Below, in pieces: positions 53,372 through 60,939 of a DNA stretch of 64,000 nucleotides. How positions within the stretch are numbered: the first letter of the stretch is position 1; each line of letters begins with the position of its first letter. Made by a program: the position numbers and the translations under genes. Origin of the DNA: Burkholderia sp. Leaf177 (GTDB taxonomy: Bacteria > Pseudomonadota > Gammaproteobacteria > Burkholderiales > Burkholderiaceae); the NCBI RefSeq assembly GCF_001424345.1, contig NZ_LMPF01000002.1, positions 201,118 through 265,117 on the forward strand, given 5' to 3'. The notes below the pieces were generated by a model that was not told the DNA's origin, did not search any database, and saw only the letters and a list, made by a program, of their open reading frames with translations.

Positions 53372-54145
53372 ATGAATACAAACGGGCTTTCGAACCCAGC
53401 ATCTGCAACGCAGGAACCAGCCGTACCGCTCGCACGCTACGAGCGCGTGAAGGAACATATCCGCACGCGGATTCTCTCGGGGGAATGGCGGCCGGGCGAC
53501 CGGATTCCATCGGAGATGACGCTGGTCGGCGAGCTGGGTGTATCGCGCATGACGATCAACCGTGCATTGCGCGAGCTTACGGAACAAGGGGTATTGACGC
53601 GCTTTTCGGGCGTGGGAACGTTCATCGCGGAAGAGAAACCGCAATCCACGTTGTTGATGATCGCGCATATTGGCGACGAGATTCGCGCTCGCGGTCACGA
53701 GTACGGTTATTCGATCATGCTCGCCGCGCGCGAGGCGGCCGCGAGCGATGTGTCGGCCGCTTTAGGCTTGGCGCCGGGCGCGTCGGTGTTTCATGTGGTG
53801 TGCGTGCATCGTGAGAACGGCGTACCGGTGCAGCTCGAAGACCGCTACGTGAATCCGGAAGTTGCACCGCAGTTTCTCGAGCAGGATTTCTCGACGGTGC
53901 GGCCATCGGAATATTTGTACAACACCGTGCCCGCGCATGAGGTCGAGCACGTGGTCGATGCCGAGTTGCCCTCTCGCGCCGATGCCCGGTTGCTAGAGAT
54001 CGGACCCGATCAGCCGTGTTTGACGCTCGTGCGCCGGACGTGGGCGAACAACGTGGCGGTGACGTTCGCGCGCTTCGTGCATCCCGGCACGCGATACCGC
54101 CTGGGATGCCGCTTCAGCAGCGACAACGTGCAGCGGCAAAGCTGA
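53372..54145 (+). CDS. hutC: Histidine utilisation repressor, GntR family HutC/UTRA
   Basis: GntR-type repressor of 257 aa. Winged helix at about 22-90 (ERVKEHIRTRILSGEWRPGD, then ELGVSRMTINRALRELTEQG), joined to a UTRA effector domain at about 100-250. HutC is released from DNA by urocanate, the product of HutH. It is the last gene of the amino acid importer operon and convergent with hutH. Sites matching the HutC-subfamily consensus occur ahead of both divergent operons and hutH, so it probably controls all of them and itself. Confidence 0.92.
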   Translation: MNTNGLSNPASATQEPAVPLARYERVKEHIRTRILSGEWRPGDRIPSEMTLVGELGVSRMTINRALRELTEQGVLTRFSGVGTFIAEEKPQSTLLMIAHIGDEIRARGHEYGYSIMLAAREAAASDVSAALGLAPGASVFHVVCVHRENGVPVQLEDRYVNPEVAPQFLEQDFSTVRPSEYLYNTVPAHEVEHVVDAELPSRADARLLEIGPDQPCLTLVRRTWANNVAVTFARFVHPGTRYRLGCRFSSDNVQRQS

Positions 54146-54173
54146 ATTGAATACGCTCTGACCGCTGCACGTT
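54125..54173. terminator. Long inverted repeat between hutC and hutH
   Basis: AACGTGCAGCGG (54125-54136) and CCGCTGCACGTT (54162-54173) are perfect 12-bp inverted arms with a 25-base loop holding the hutC stop codon. It lies between convergent genes and could end or stabilise both messages. No T-tract. Confidence 0.5.
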
Positions 54174-54179
54174 CAAGAC

Positions 54180-55709
54180 TTAAACCGTACCGTGCGAAGC
54201 AAACAGCAGCGGGCAGAATCCGGCGATCTTGCCGCTTGCGACCTGCTTCGCCACCGCCACGATATCCGGCGCGAAATAATGATCGAGCTCGTAATGCTCG
54301 ACATCGGCGCGAATGGATTGCATGACAGGCTGCAAACGCGGGCTTGTCATATGCGGCGCTCTGAGATCCACGCCTTGCGCTGCCGCGAGCAATTCGATTG
54401 CGAGGATATGCGTCACGTTCTCGGCAATATCGCCGAGCTTGCGCGCGGCGAACGTCGCCATTGAAACGTGATCTTCCTGATTCGCCGATGTCGGCAGCGA
54501 ATCCACCGAAGCCGGATGCGCGTAAGTCTTGTTCTCCGACGCAAGCGCTGCCGCCGTCACATGCGCGATCATGAAGCCCGAGTTCACACCACCATCGCGA
54601 ACGAGGAAAGGCGGCAAACCCGAAAGGGTTGCATCGATCAGCAAGGCAATGCGACGCTCGGCCAAGGCGCCAATTTCAGACGCGGCGATGGCGAGGTTAT
54701 CGGCGGCGAATGCAACCGGTTCCGCGTGGAAATTGCCGCCTGAAAGCACTTCGCCCGTGTCCGGGAAAATCAGCGGATTGTCCGATACGGCATTCGCTTC
54801 GATCAGCAGCACGTTGCCTGCATGACGGATCTGGTCGAGACACGCGCCCATGACTTGCGGCTGGCATCGAAGGCTGTACGGGTCCTGAACCTTGTCGCAA
54901 TCCTGATGCGAGAGGTTGATGTCCGAGCCTTCCAGCAACGTGCGATACGCGGCGGCTGCATCGATCTGACCTTGATGGCCGCGCAACGCGTGAATGCGGG
55001 CATCGAACGGAACGACGGAACCCTCGGCCGCGTCCACCGACAACGCGCCCGACACCAGACCCGTGCGATACAGCTCTTCGATTGCAAACATGTTATACAA
55101 CGCGAGCGCCGTGGAAGCTTGCGTGCCGTTGAGCAGCGCGAGCCCTTCCTTGGCTTGCAGCGTCAGCGCTTCCAGGCCGACGGACTTGAGGCCATCGAGT
55201 GCGGGCGCGAGCTTGCCATCGAGAAAGACTTCGCCGATACCCATCAGCACGCCCGACATATGCGCGAGGGGAGCCAGATCACCCGATGCGCCAACCGATC
55301 CCTTGACCGGAATGACAGGCAGCACGTCTGCATTGAACAGCGTGATCATGGCGTCCATCACCTTGCGGCGAATCCCGGAATGACCGCGTCCGAGGCTCGA
55401 CAATTTCAGCGCCATCAACAAGCGGACGACGGGCGGCGACATCGGCTCGCCCACGCCGACCGCGTGCGACAAAACCAGATTGCGCTGCAGGAGTTCGAGC
55501 TGGTCGGCGGGAATGTGGGTGTTCGCGAGGCGGCCAAAACCGGTGTTGATGCCATAAGCCGGAAGGCCTTTTGCGGCGATGTCCTCGACCGCTTTCGCGC
55601 TGGCGTCGATCGCGGCATGGCTTGCGGGATCGAGTTCGAGCTGAACACGTTCGCGCGCGATCTGGCGCAGTTGCGGAAGAGTCAGTTTGCCGGGGGTGAG
55701 CTTGATCAT
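54180..55709 (-). CDS. hutH: Histidine ammonia-lyase
   Basis: Converts L-histidine to urocanate and ammonia, the first step of histidine breakdown. 509 aa, the usual length. The Ala141-Ser142-Gly143 triad in [14 protein letters not shown] forms the MIO electrophile, with Tyr52 in the active-site loop [12 protein letters not shown] and SHAVGVGEP near 81, characteristic of HutH rather than PAL/TAL. The other hut enzymes (urocanase, imidazolonepropionase, formimidoylglutamase) are not in the window, so they must lie elsewhere or beyond it. HutC-like sites lie upstream. Confidence 0.96.
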   Translation of the reverse strand: MIKLTPGKLTLPQLRQIARERVQLELDPASHAAIDASAKAVEDIAAKGLPAYGINTGFGRLANTHIPADQLELLQRNLVLSHAVGVGEPMSPPVVRLLMALKLSSLGRGHSGIRRKVMDAMITLFNADVLPVIPVKGSVGASGDLAPLAHMSGVLMGIGEVFLDGKLAPALDGLKSVGLEALTLQAKEGLALLNGTQASTALALYNMFAIEELYRTGLVSGALSVDAAEGSVVPFDARIHALRGHQGQIDAAAAYRTLLEGSDINLSHQDCDKVQDPYSLRCQPQVMGACLDQIRHAGNVLLIEANAVSDNPLIFPDTGEVLSGGNFHAEPVAFAADNLAIAASEIGALAERRIALLIDATLSGLPPFLVRDGGVNSGFMIAHVTAAALASENKTYAHPASVDSLPTSANQEDHVSMATFAARKLGDIAENVTHILAIELLAAAQGVDLRAPHMTSPRLQPVMQSIRADVEHYELDHYFAPDIVAVAKQVASGKIAGFCPLLFASHGTV

Positions 55710-55758
55710 CGGTGTTGTCCTTGGCTGGGTCAGGCTTGCGCGTCTTCACGCGGGCTAT

Positions 55759-55772
55759 CTTGTCTATACAAG
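55759..55772 (-). promoter_or_regulatory. HutC operator candidate upstream of hutH (proximal)
   Basis: CTTGTCTATACAAG is a 14-bp dyad with 5-base perfect arms around GTCTATAC, which fits the HutC-subfamily consensus GTNTANAC. It is 50 bases before the hutH start codon, in the expected leader/promoter position. Confidence 0.65.
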
Positions 55773-55804
55773 AGCATACCCGCGAGTCTAGGACAACAAA
55801 ATCG

Positions 55805-55812
55805 GTATATAC
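55805..55812 (-). promoter_or_regulatory. HutC operator candidate upstream of hutH (distal); gene-free stretch 55710-56023
   Basis: GTATATAC, followed by AAGTA, 33 bases beyond the proximal site. A third match, GTCTATAC, lies at 55973-55980. The whole 314-base stretch between hutH and the LysE-family gene has no gene; besides these sites I see nothing in it. Confidence 0.5.
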
Positions 55813-56023
55813 AAGTATTTTCTGATGTTGGGAATGCAAAAATAGGTCACGAATGGGCGTTAAACCGTGCCGCAGCCGGATTTCGAGCGAGAAGCGAGTT
55901 GAAAGATGCAAACCGTTAAATACTAAAACTGGAGCATTCGCTCCGATTGTTTTCGCGTGTCTTGGAATTCCTGTCTATACCGAATTTTGCCGAAGCTGGA
56001 ATGTTGTCGCGGCCGCATCGCGA

Positions 56024-56662
56024 TCAGATCCCTGCTTTATGTGCCGCGAAAATCAGGCGCAAGCCGAGCACGGCGACGGCAGTCGCAGCGATTCGATCCA
56101 CCCACTTCTTCCCGCGAAGATATATCTCACGCGGACGGCGGCTCGAAAAACATAACGCAACCACGGTGTACCAGCCCGCTTCGATAGCAAAAAGCAGCGG
56201 CGGCAGAACGAAGTAGCACCAGAGCGGCGGATGTTGCGGCAACAAGGCGGCGAAAATACTGCCGTACCAGATCGCCGTCTTCGGGTTGCTGAGTTGCGTG
56301 GTGAGCCCGATCCAGAACGATTTCCGCAAGTTGCCGCGCGGTGCAGAAGCCGCCTGATCGACGGACAGCGTGCTCGTTGCGCCACGCCAGATATTGAACG
56401 CGATGTAAATCAGATACAGGCCGCCAGCAATTTTGAGCGTGACGTAGAGCCACTCGACGGCTGACAGCAGCGTGTACAAGCCCGCCAGCGCGACGCCGCT
56501 AAAGAAGGCTCCGCCAATGCCCATGCCGAGCGCAGTTGCGAGTCCATCGGCGCGGGAAAGGCCGATCGCGTTGCGCGCGACCAGCACGAAACTGGGGCCG
56601 GGACTCATTGCACCCATCAGGATTGCGGCGAGTATGGCCAGAACGGCGGCTGAGGCAGTCAT
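56024..56662 (-). CDS. LysE family amino acid exporter
   Basis: Inner-membrane protein of 212 aa with about six helices, of the LysE/RhtB group that exports amino acids. The N-terminal hallmark GAMSPGPSFVLVARNAIGLSR is clear, as is the later TQLSNPKTAIWYGSIFAALLP. A GGAGC site precedes the ATG. Stand-alone gene. Next to histidine genes it might vent excess amino acid, but nothing in the sequence fixes the cargo. Confidence 0.9.
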   Translation of the reverse strand: MTASAAVLAILAAILMGAMSPGPSFVLVARNAIGLSRADGLATALGMGIGGAFFSGVALAGLYTLLSAVEWLYVTLKIAGGLYLIYIAFNIWRGATSTLSVDQAASAPRGNLRKSFWIGLTTQLSNPKTAIWYGSIFAALLPQHPPLWCYFVLPPLLFAIEAGWYTVVALCFSSRRPREIYLRGKKWVDRIAATAVAVLGLRLIFAAHKAGI

Positions 56663-56862
56663 CGGGATGCTCCTTCCAGGACGACGAAGCGAATCGGGAT
56701 ATCGAAAATAACACGATGGTGTTGCGTGTGCTTTTTTGGCTGTAGTGCATTCATACGCAATGTTTCTGGCGGCCGAAAACGCGAGCGTCCGTCATGCAAC
56801 CAGGCGCGCAATGCTTCTGCTCAACAAGCGCAGTGGAAGAATCTGCCTTTGGTGGAGATAGG

Positions 56863-56902
56863 TTGAGACACTCTGACTAAATGTATATACTCGTCTATAC
56901 AT
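56863..56902 (+). promoter_or_regulatory. mazEF promoter and dyad operator
   Basis: TTGAGA (56863-56868) and TATACT (56886-56891) are 17 bases apart, a good sigma70 promoter. ATGTATA (56881-56887) and TATACAT (56896-56902) form an inverted repeat across the -10. Inside it GTATATAC (56883-56890) and GTCTATAC (56894-56901) both fit GTNTANAC. The ribosome site and mazE start follow at 56904-56919. Confidence 0.65.
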
Positions 56903-56916
56903 ATGGAGTATTCATC

Positions 56917-57171
56917 ATGCCAAAAACAGCCACACTTACTATTCAGCAATGGGGCAACAGCCTCGCTGTGCGTATTCCTGCGGCGGTCGCGCGTTCTGCT
57001 CATTTTGAGGTTGGCCAGGAAGTCGAAGTAACGACGGAAGAAGTCGGCGTGTCCGTCAAACCGATAGGTCCGCGCAAGCTGACTCTGGCCGAAAAACTAG
57101 AGCGTTTTGACCCGGCAATGCACGGTGGGGAGTCCATGAAAACCTCCGCTGTCGGCGCGGAGGTTTGTTAA
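56917..57171 (+). CDS. mazE: MazE/AbrB-type antitoxin
   Basis: Antitoxin of 84 aa. The N-terminal swapped-hairpin DNA-binding fold reads LTIQQWGNSLAVRIPAAVAR, the MazE hallmark. The C-terminal acidic and disordered tail (from about 55) should wrap the toxin. ATG 56917 chosen, with a GGAG site; it begins exactly at the conserved domain. The stop TAA shares its last base with the ATG of mazF, so the pair is translationally coupled. It probably represses its own promoter through the dyad at 56881-56902. Confidence 0.92.
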   Translation: MPKTATLTIQQWGNSLAVRIPAAVARSAHFEVGQEVEVTTEEVGVSVKPIGPRKLTLAEKLERFDPAMHGGESMKTSAVGAEVC

Positions 57172-57533
57172 TGGTGCGAGGCTCGTGGTTACCCGATCGG
57201 CGCGACGTCATATGGATCGATTGCAATCCACAGGCCGGGCGAGAAATGAAGGATTTTCATCCAATGCTCGTGCTTTCGCCGAAGGCGTTCAACGACCGGA
57301 CAGGCATAGTGATCGGATTGCCGATGACTACAGCGGCATTCAACGAATCCAACCCCTTCGCCATCAAGTTCGTTGGCCCAAAAAACGTAACGAGCTACGT
57401 CCTGACACATCAACCGAAGTCGTTCGACTGGCGTGCGCGGGGAGCCAAAGCCCACCCTTTGAAGCAAGTCCCGGAGGACGTGTTCGCAACCGCGTGCGAG
57501 CAACTGAACCAGATCATCACCCTCTGCGTTTGA
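57171..57533 (+). CDS. mazF: MazF-type endoribonuclease toxin
   Basis: Toxin of 120 aa that cleaves single-stranded RNA at short motifs. Family landmarks: RDVIWIDCNPQAGREMKDFHP near 12-30, VLSPKAFNDRTGIVIGLPMTT, and a conserved Asp/Glu at the tail (VPEDVFATACEQLN). A GGAGG ribosome site ends 7 bases before the ATG. Stand-alone chromosomal toxin-antitoxin pair between LysE and MmgE/PrpD genes. Confidence 0.92.
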   Translation: MVRGSWLPDRRDVIWIDCNPQAGREMKDFHPMLVLSPKAFNDRTGIVIGLPMTTAAFNESNPFAIKFVGPKNVTSYVLTHQPKSFDWRARGAKAHPLKQVPEDVFATACEQLNQIITLCV

Positions 57534-57588
57534 GTCATCTCCTTCGTTCGATCGCGTTTGCGAAGTCTCGTTGAGTCATGAAAGTCGA

Positions 57589-58983
57589 TCAGCGCACTAC
57601 AGGCCGCGCATCGGCGTCACCGGCAAGCCACTGCGTGAGGGTTCGTGCATCGGCGAGATTGTCCAGATCGAGCACCGCCGTTTCCAATGCTTTGACCGAT
57701 GCACTTGTAAGCGCCATGCCCGCCAGCGTGCGGAATTTTGCGGCGAGGTTCGCATCGGAAACAGGATTGCGTGGATCGCCTAGCGGCACGACGACCTGCT
57801 TCGAACGCGGCTCAGCGCCGGACATGGCGAGCGTGATGACAGGCTCGTCCAGGTCAGACATGTCAGGATCGATTTCAAGCGTGATGCGTGCCATCGCGGC
57901 TGCAATGCGCGGATCGTGACGCTGTGCATGGAGATATGCGCCGATGCCGGCGTGACCATTCACGAGCACCGTGGCGATTGCATACGGCAAGCTCATCTGG
58001 GCCGATGCAAGCGTGTTCAGATCGCGCCCGCCGCACATCTGGTTGACGAACGCACTGAGGCTCACATGCACGCTAATTAGTTTGTCCAGGTGCGCCGCGC
58101 GTCCTTGCAAGAGTTCGAGCGTGGCATCGACCGCTGCATGCGTGCTCCGGCACGCGGCATGCGGTTTGATGGAACAGCGCATCAGTTTCCAAACCTCGCC
58201 CAAGTCCACGAGCAATGCATCGGGTTGCTGCGTTTCCCGCGCGAAGGCGTTGAAAAAACCGCCCCATACATCTTCGAAGACTTGCGTCGGTCCGCTGACA
58301 CCTTCGCGCGCGAGCAACGCGGCAAGCAATCCGCTTTCCGCGGCGCGACCCGTGTGCATTCGTTTGGTCTGCGATGCATCGTGGATGAAACCCCACAAGC
58401 CACCGCTGAAACTGCCCGCATGACCGAGTGCGGCTGCGGTTTGAATGGCATCGAGTCCAAGCAACCGCGCGCTTGCAGCGGCCGCGCCAAACACGCCGCA
58501 GGTCATGGTGGAATGCCAGCCATGATTGTTGTGCGGCGAATATCCGCCACATGCTTCGAGTACGCGGCGGCCGACGTCGTACCCCAAAACCACTGCCATC
58601 AGGAATTCCTTGCCTGAAATCGGACGATCCGTGCATGCAAGCGCCGCAAATGCCGCAGGCAAAACGACGGCGCCGGAGTGATCGCAACCGCCGGCGTCAT
58701 CGAGTTCGAAAGCATGTGCGGCGACGCCATTGACGAACGCCGCGTCGCGCGCATTGAAGCTCTGCGATGTACCCCATGCGCGCACTTTTCCTCCACTGCC
58801 CAAGCTCATCACCGCACGCGCGCTCCGTGCTTCGACGGCGGTTGCGCCGCCGAGCGACGCGCCGAGCGTATCGAGGATATGACGCTTTGCCCTGTGCGTC
58901 ACGGCAGGCGGAAGCACGTCAGCAGAGGTCTCCGCGACGAACCTTGCGAGCCGCTGAGACAGCGTCGATTCGCGGGCGTTCAT
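57589..58983 (-). CDS. MmgE/PrpD family protein
   Basis: Family that includes 2-methylcitrate dehydratase and cis-aconitate decarboxylase, 464 aa. N-terminal helical domain RAKRHILDTLGASLGGA, central HNNHGWHSTMTCGVFGAAAA, and KPHAACRSTHAAVDATLE, where catalytic-region His and Lys residues sit. It would dehydrate or decarboxylate a tricarboxylate-like acid. The start overlaps the stop of the upstream deacetylase-fold gene as ATGA. Last gene of a three-gene operon whose pathway I do not recognise. Confidence 0.87.
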   Translation of the reverse strand: MNARESTLSQRLARFVAETSADVLPPAVTHRAKRHILDTLGASLGGATAVEARSARAVMSLGSGGKVRAWGTSQSFNARDAAFVNGVAAHAFELDDAGGCDHSGAVVLPAAFAALACTDRPISGKEFLMAVVLGYDVGRRVLEACGGYSPHNNHGWHSTMTCGVFGAAAASARLLGLDAIQTAAALGHAGSFSGGLWGFIHDASQTKRMHTGRAAESGLLAALLAREGVSGPTQVFEDVWGGFFNAFARETQQPDALLVDLGEVWKLMRCSIKPHAACRSTHAAVDATLELLQGRAAHLDKLISVHVSLSAFVNQMCGGRDLNTLASAQMSLPYAIATVLVNGHAGIGAYLHAQRHDPRIAAAMARITLEIDPDMSDLDEPVITLAMSGAEPRSKQVVVPLGDPRNPVSDANLAAKFRTLAGMALTSASVKALETAVLDLDNLADARTLTQWLAGDADARPVVR

Positions 58984-59879
58984 GCCTGCTCCTGCTTGTG
59001 TCGTGCAAATACTTCAACCGGATGACCGGGCTCGTTGCTCGCGACACTTCGACGCCACCATGCCGCCATTTCCGCACCGGTCGCGAACCAGACATCGTTG
59101 TGTGACTGGATGTCGGCGAGCAATTCACGCAATACGTCGATGCGCCCCGCCGTGCCGATAATCTCCGGATGCAGCCTCAGCACGAAGCACAATCCGAACC
59201 GATGAAACGCCGCGAAATCATGCTTCCAGTTCTTGAGCACTTCACCGTACGACGGAATGCGCGGCTGCCCGACAGGAACCGCCGGCGAGAGGTTGTAAGA
59301 AAAATAGGGCTCGTCTTCGAGTTCGTAGTGCAATGGCAATTCAACGAGCGGTTTGTTCAAAGCCTTGCCGTTATCCGGCAAATGAAAGTACGGCAGATCA
59401 TCGCCCCGCCACGACGATGACCACGTGACGCCTTCATCGCTGAGAAAGTTTGCAAAGCCCGGCGCCCAGTTTCCCGTGAACGACCGGAAGCCTTCGGCGC
59501 GTATGCCGAGCGCTTTTTCAAGCGCGGCTTGTCCTTGCTTGAAAACGTTCTTTTGTACATCGAGCGTGAGGGTGTCGAAGTCTTCGCAGACGTAGCCGAT
59601 GTTGCCTGTCTCATGCTGCTGCGCATGGATACGCGCGACCAGTTCGCCATGTGTTTCCACGACACGGCCAGGCACGAACCAGCTTGACCGGACGTTGAAT
59701 TCTTCGAGCGCATCGAGCACGCGATCCACGCCGCGTTTCGCGCCATAACGCCAGACAGATAGCGACTTTTCCCTGCCCGCTATACGCGGTTCCTGCGTGA
59801 GGATGCCGTGTTCGTCGTTGAAATCGACCGTGATCACGACCGCGCTGCGTGCGTTGTTCGGCCAACGTGAATGGTTCAT
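58980..59879 (-). CDS. PuuE-like polysaccharide deacetylase-fold protein lacking metal histidines
   Basis: NodB-fold protein of 299 aa, clear paralogue of its upstream neighbour (shared GFRS/GFRT...GNW/GDW, RGDDxPYF, HPE/HPK motifs). In active members the loop reads HExGxHGYxHE and binds zinc. Here the loop is HETGNIGYVCED: the two metal histidines are replaced by Ile94 and Cys98. It is therefore probably inactive as a metallo-deacetylase or uses another mechanism, and may partner the intact copy. The family includes allantoinases (PuuE) and cyclic-imide hydrolases. It is 3 bases from the upstream gene and overlaps MmgE/PrpD by 4. Confidence 0.83.
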   Translation of the reverse strand: MNHSRWPNNARSAVVITVDFNDEHGILTQEPRIAGREKSLSVWRYGAKRGVDRVLDALEEFNVRSSWFVPGRVVETHGELVARIHAQQHETGNIGYVCEDFDTLTLDVQKNVFKQGQAALEKALGIRAEGFRSFTGNWAPGFANFLSDEGVTWSSSWRGDDLPYFHLPDNGKALNKPLVELPLHYELEDEPYFSYNLSPAVPVGQPRIPSYGEVLKNWKHDFAAFHRFGLCFVLRLHPEIIGTAGRIDVLRELLADIQSHNDVWFATGAEMAAWWRRSVASNEPGHPVEVFARHKQEQA

Positions 59880-59882
59880 TGG

Positions 59883-60743
59883 TTAGGCCTCCGCATGAGT
59901 ATCGAGCCACCATTGCGCGACATCGCGGCATGTGGCAAACCACACGTTGCCTTGCGCGTGCATATGATCGAGCAGGCTTTCGAGCAATGCGATACGCCCA
60001 GGTTTTCCCGAGACCTTCGGATGAAACAGCGTCGTCAGGCACAACCCGTCGCGATGCGAACCATCGAATTCACGGCGCCAGTTATCGAGCGTCGTGTCAT
60101 AGCTCGCAATGCGATCGAGGCTCGCCGGGAAGTTCGGATTGCGGTGATACGCAAGCGACGCATAGTCGTCCATCTCCCAGCGTCCGGGGATTTCGACCAT
60201 GGGTGTGCCGCCGTTTAATGCGGGCAAGAAGTACGGCCGATCGTCGCCGCGCATGGAGCTTGAATAGCGCACGCCGGCTTGCATCAGGACGTCGATAGTG
60301 TCGGGACCCCAGTCGCCCGAGGGCGTGCGAAAACCGACCGGGCGCATGCCGAGATATTTATCGAAGACTTCGGCCGAGCGTTCCATCACCGCGCGTTGCC
60401 CATCGCGATCGAGCGTCCAGAACGCTTCATGCTTGTAGCCGTGATAGCCGATCTCGTGGCCACCTTCAATTATCGCCGCGCATTGCTTCGGCCAGTTTTC
60501 GAGAACCCACGCGGGCACGAAGAACGTGGCGGGCACCTTGCGTTCCGCGAGCATGTCGAGCAAACGGCCCAACGCGCGCCAAGGTCCGTAACTGCCCAGG
60601 GTGAAGTACGACGGGTTGTTCCAGATCGAACCGTCGAGCATTGCGTCGCCGGTGGGGCCGTCGAGATCGAAGGCAAGCGCGAAGCAAGATTTTTTCCCGG
60701 TCGGCCAGCGCGGTGTGCCGGGATCAGTGCCTGGTTCAGTCAT
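59883..60743 (-). CDS. PuuE-like polysaccharide deacetylase-fold hydrolase
   Basis: NodB-fold amide hydrolase of 286 aa. Motif 1 is AFDLDGPTGD near 24; the metal loop is GHEIGYHGYKHE with His101 and His105 intact; then GFRTPSGDWG and a late FHP. The family covers allantoinase and cyclic-imide hydrolase, so ring-opening of a cyclic amide is a fair guess. ATG 60743 chosen; it overlaps as ATGA the stop of a 17-codon reading frame that carries the best ribosome site in the leader. Confidence 0.85.
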   Translation of the reverse strand: MTEPGTDPGTPRWPTGKKSCFALAFDLDGPTGDAMLDGSIWNNPSYFTLGSYGPWRALGRLLDMLAERKVPATFFVPAWVLENWPKQCAAIIEGGHEIGYHGYKHEAFWTLDRDGQRAVMERSAEVFDKYLGMRPVGFRTPSGDWGPDTIDVLMQAGVRYSSSMRGDDRPYFLPALNGGTPMVEIPGRWEMDDYASLAYHRNPNFPASLDRIASYDTTLDNWRREFDGSHRDGLCLTTLFHPKVSGKPGRIALLESLLDHMHAQGNVWFATCRDVAQWWLDTHAEA

Positions 60744-60793
60744 TGGCATCGATGACCGCGCCCACCCCACAGCCGGTCTGAATGTTGGCTCAT
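60740..60793 (-). CDS. Possible 17-residue leader peptide ahead of the deacetylase operon
   Basis: ATG at 60793, preceded 7 bases upstream by AGGGAG, a strong ribosome site, and ending at a TGA that overlaps the ATG of the hydrolase gene (ATGA). The peptide is rich in His, Arg and Gly. The layout suggests coupled translation of the hydrolase, or a frameshifted N terminus. Real translation is not shown. Confidence 0.35.
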   Translation of the reverse strand: MSQHSDRLWGGRGHRCQ

Positions 60794-60888
60794 GCGAAAT
60801 CTCCCTGGAACGGATTGTTTTGCAGCGCGGCGACAATCAAAAAACCCAAACCGCCCGCACGATTCAACCGATTTTATGAACGCCAATT

Positions 60889-60925
60889 TTTTACCGACAA
60901 ACGGTAAAATCTCATGGTTACCATG
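60889..60925. promoter_or_regulatory. Two palindromes in the deacetylase-operon/LysR divergent promoter
   Basis: TTTTACCG (60889-60896) and CGGTAAAA (60902-60909) are perfect 8-bp arms with a 5-base spacer. CATGGTTACCATG (60913-60925) is a perfect 13-bp palindrome. GGTAA and TTACC recur across both (60903-60922). They are likely LysR recognition and activation sites. Confidence 0.55.
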
Positions 60926-60939
60926 CACAACTTGCATAA

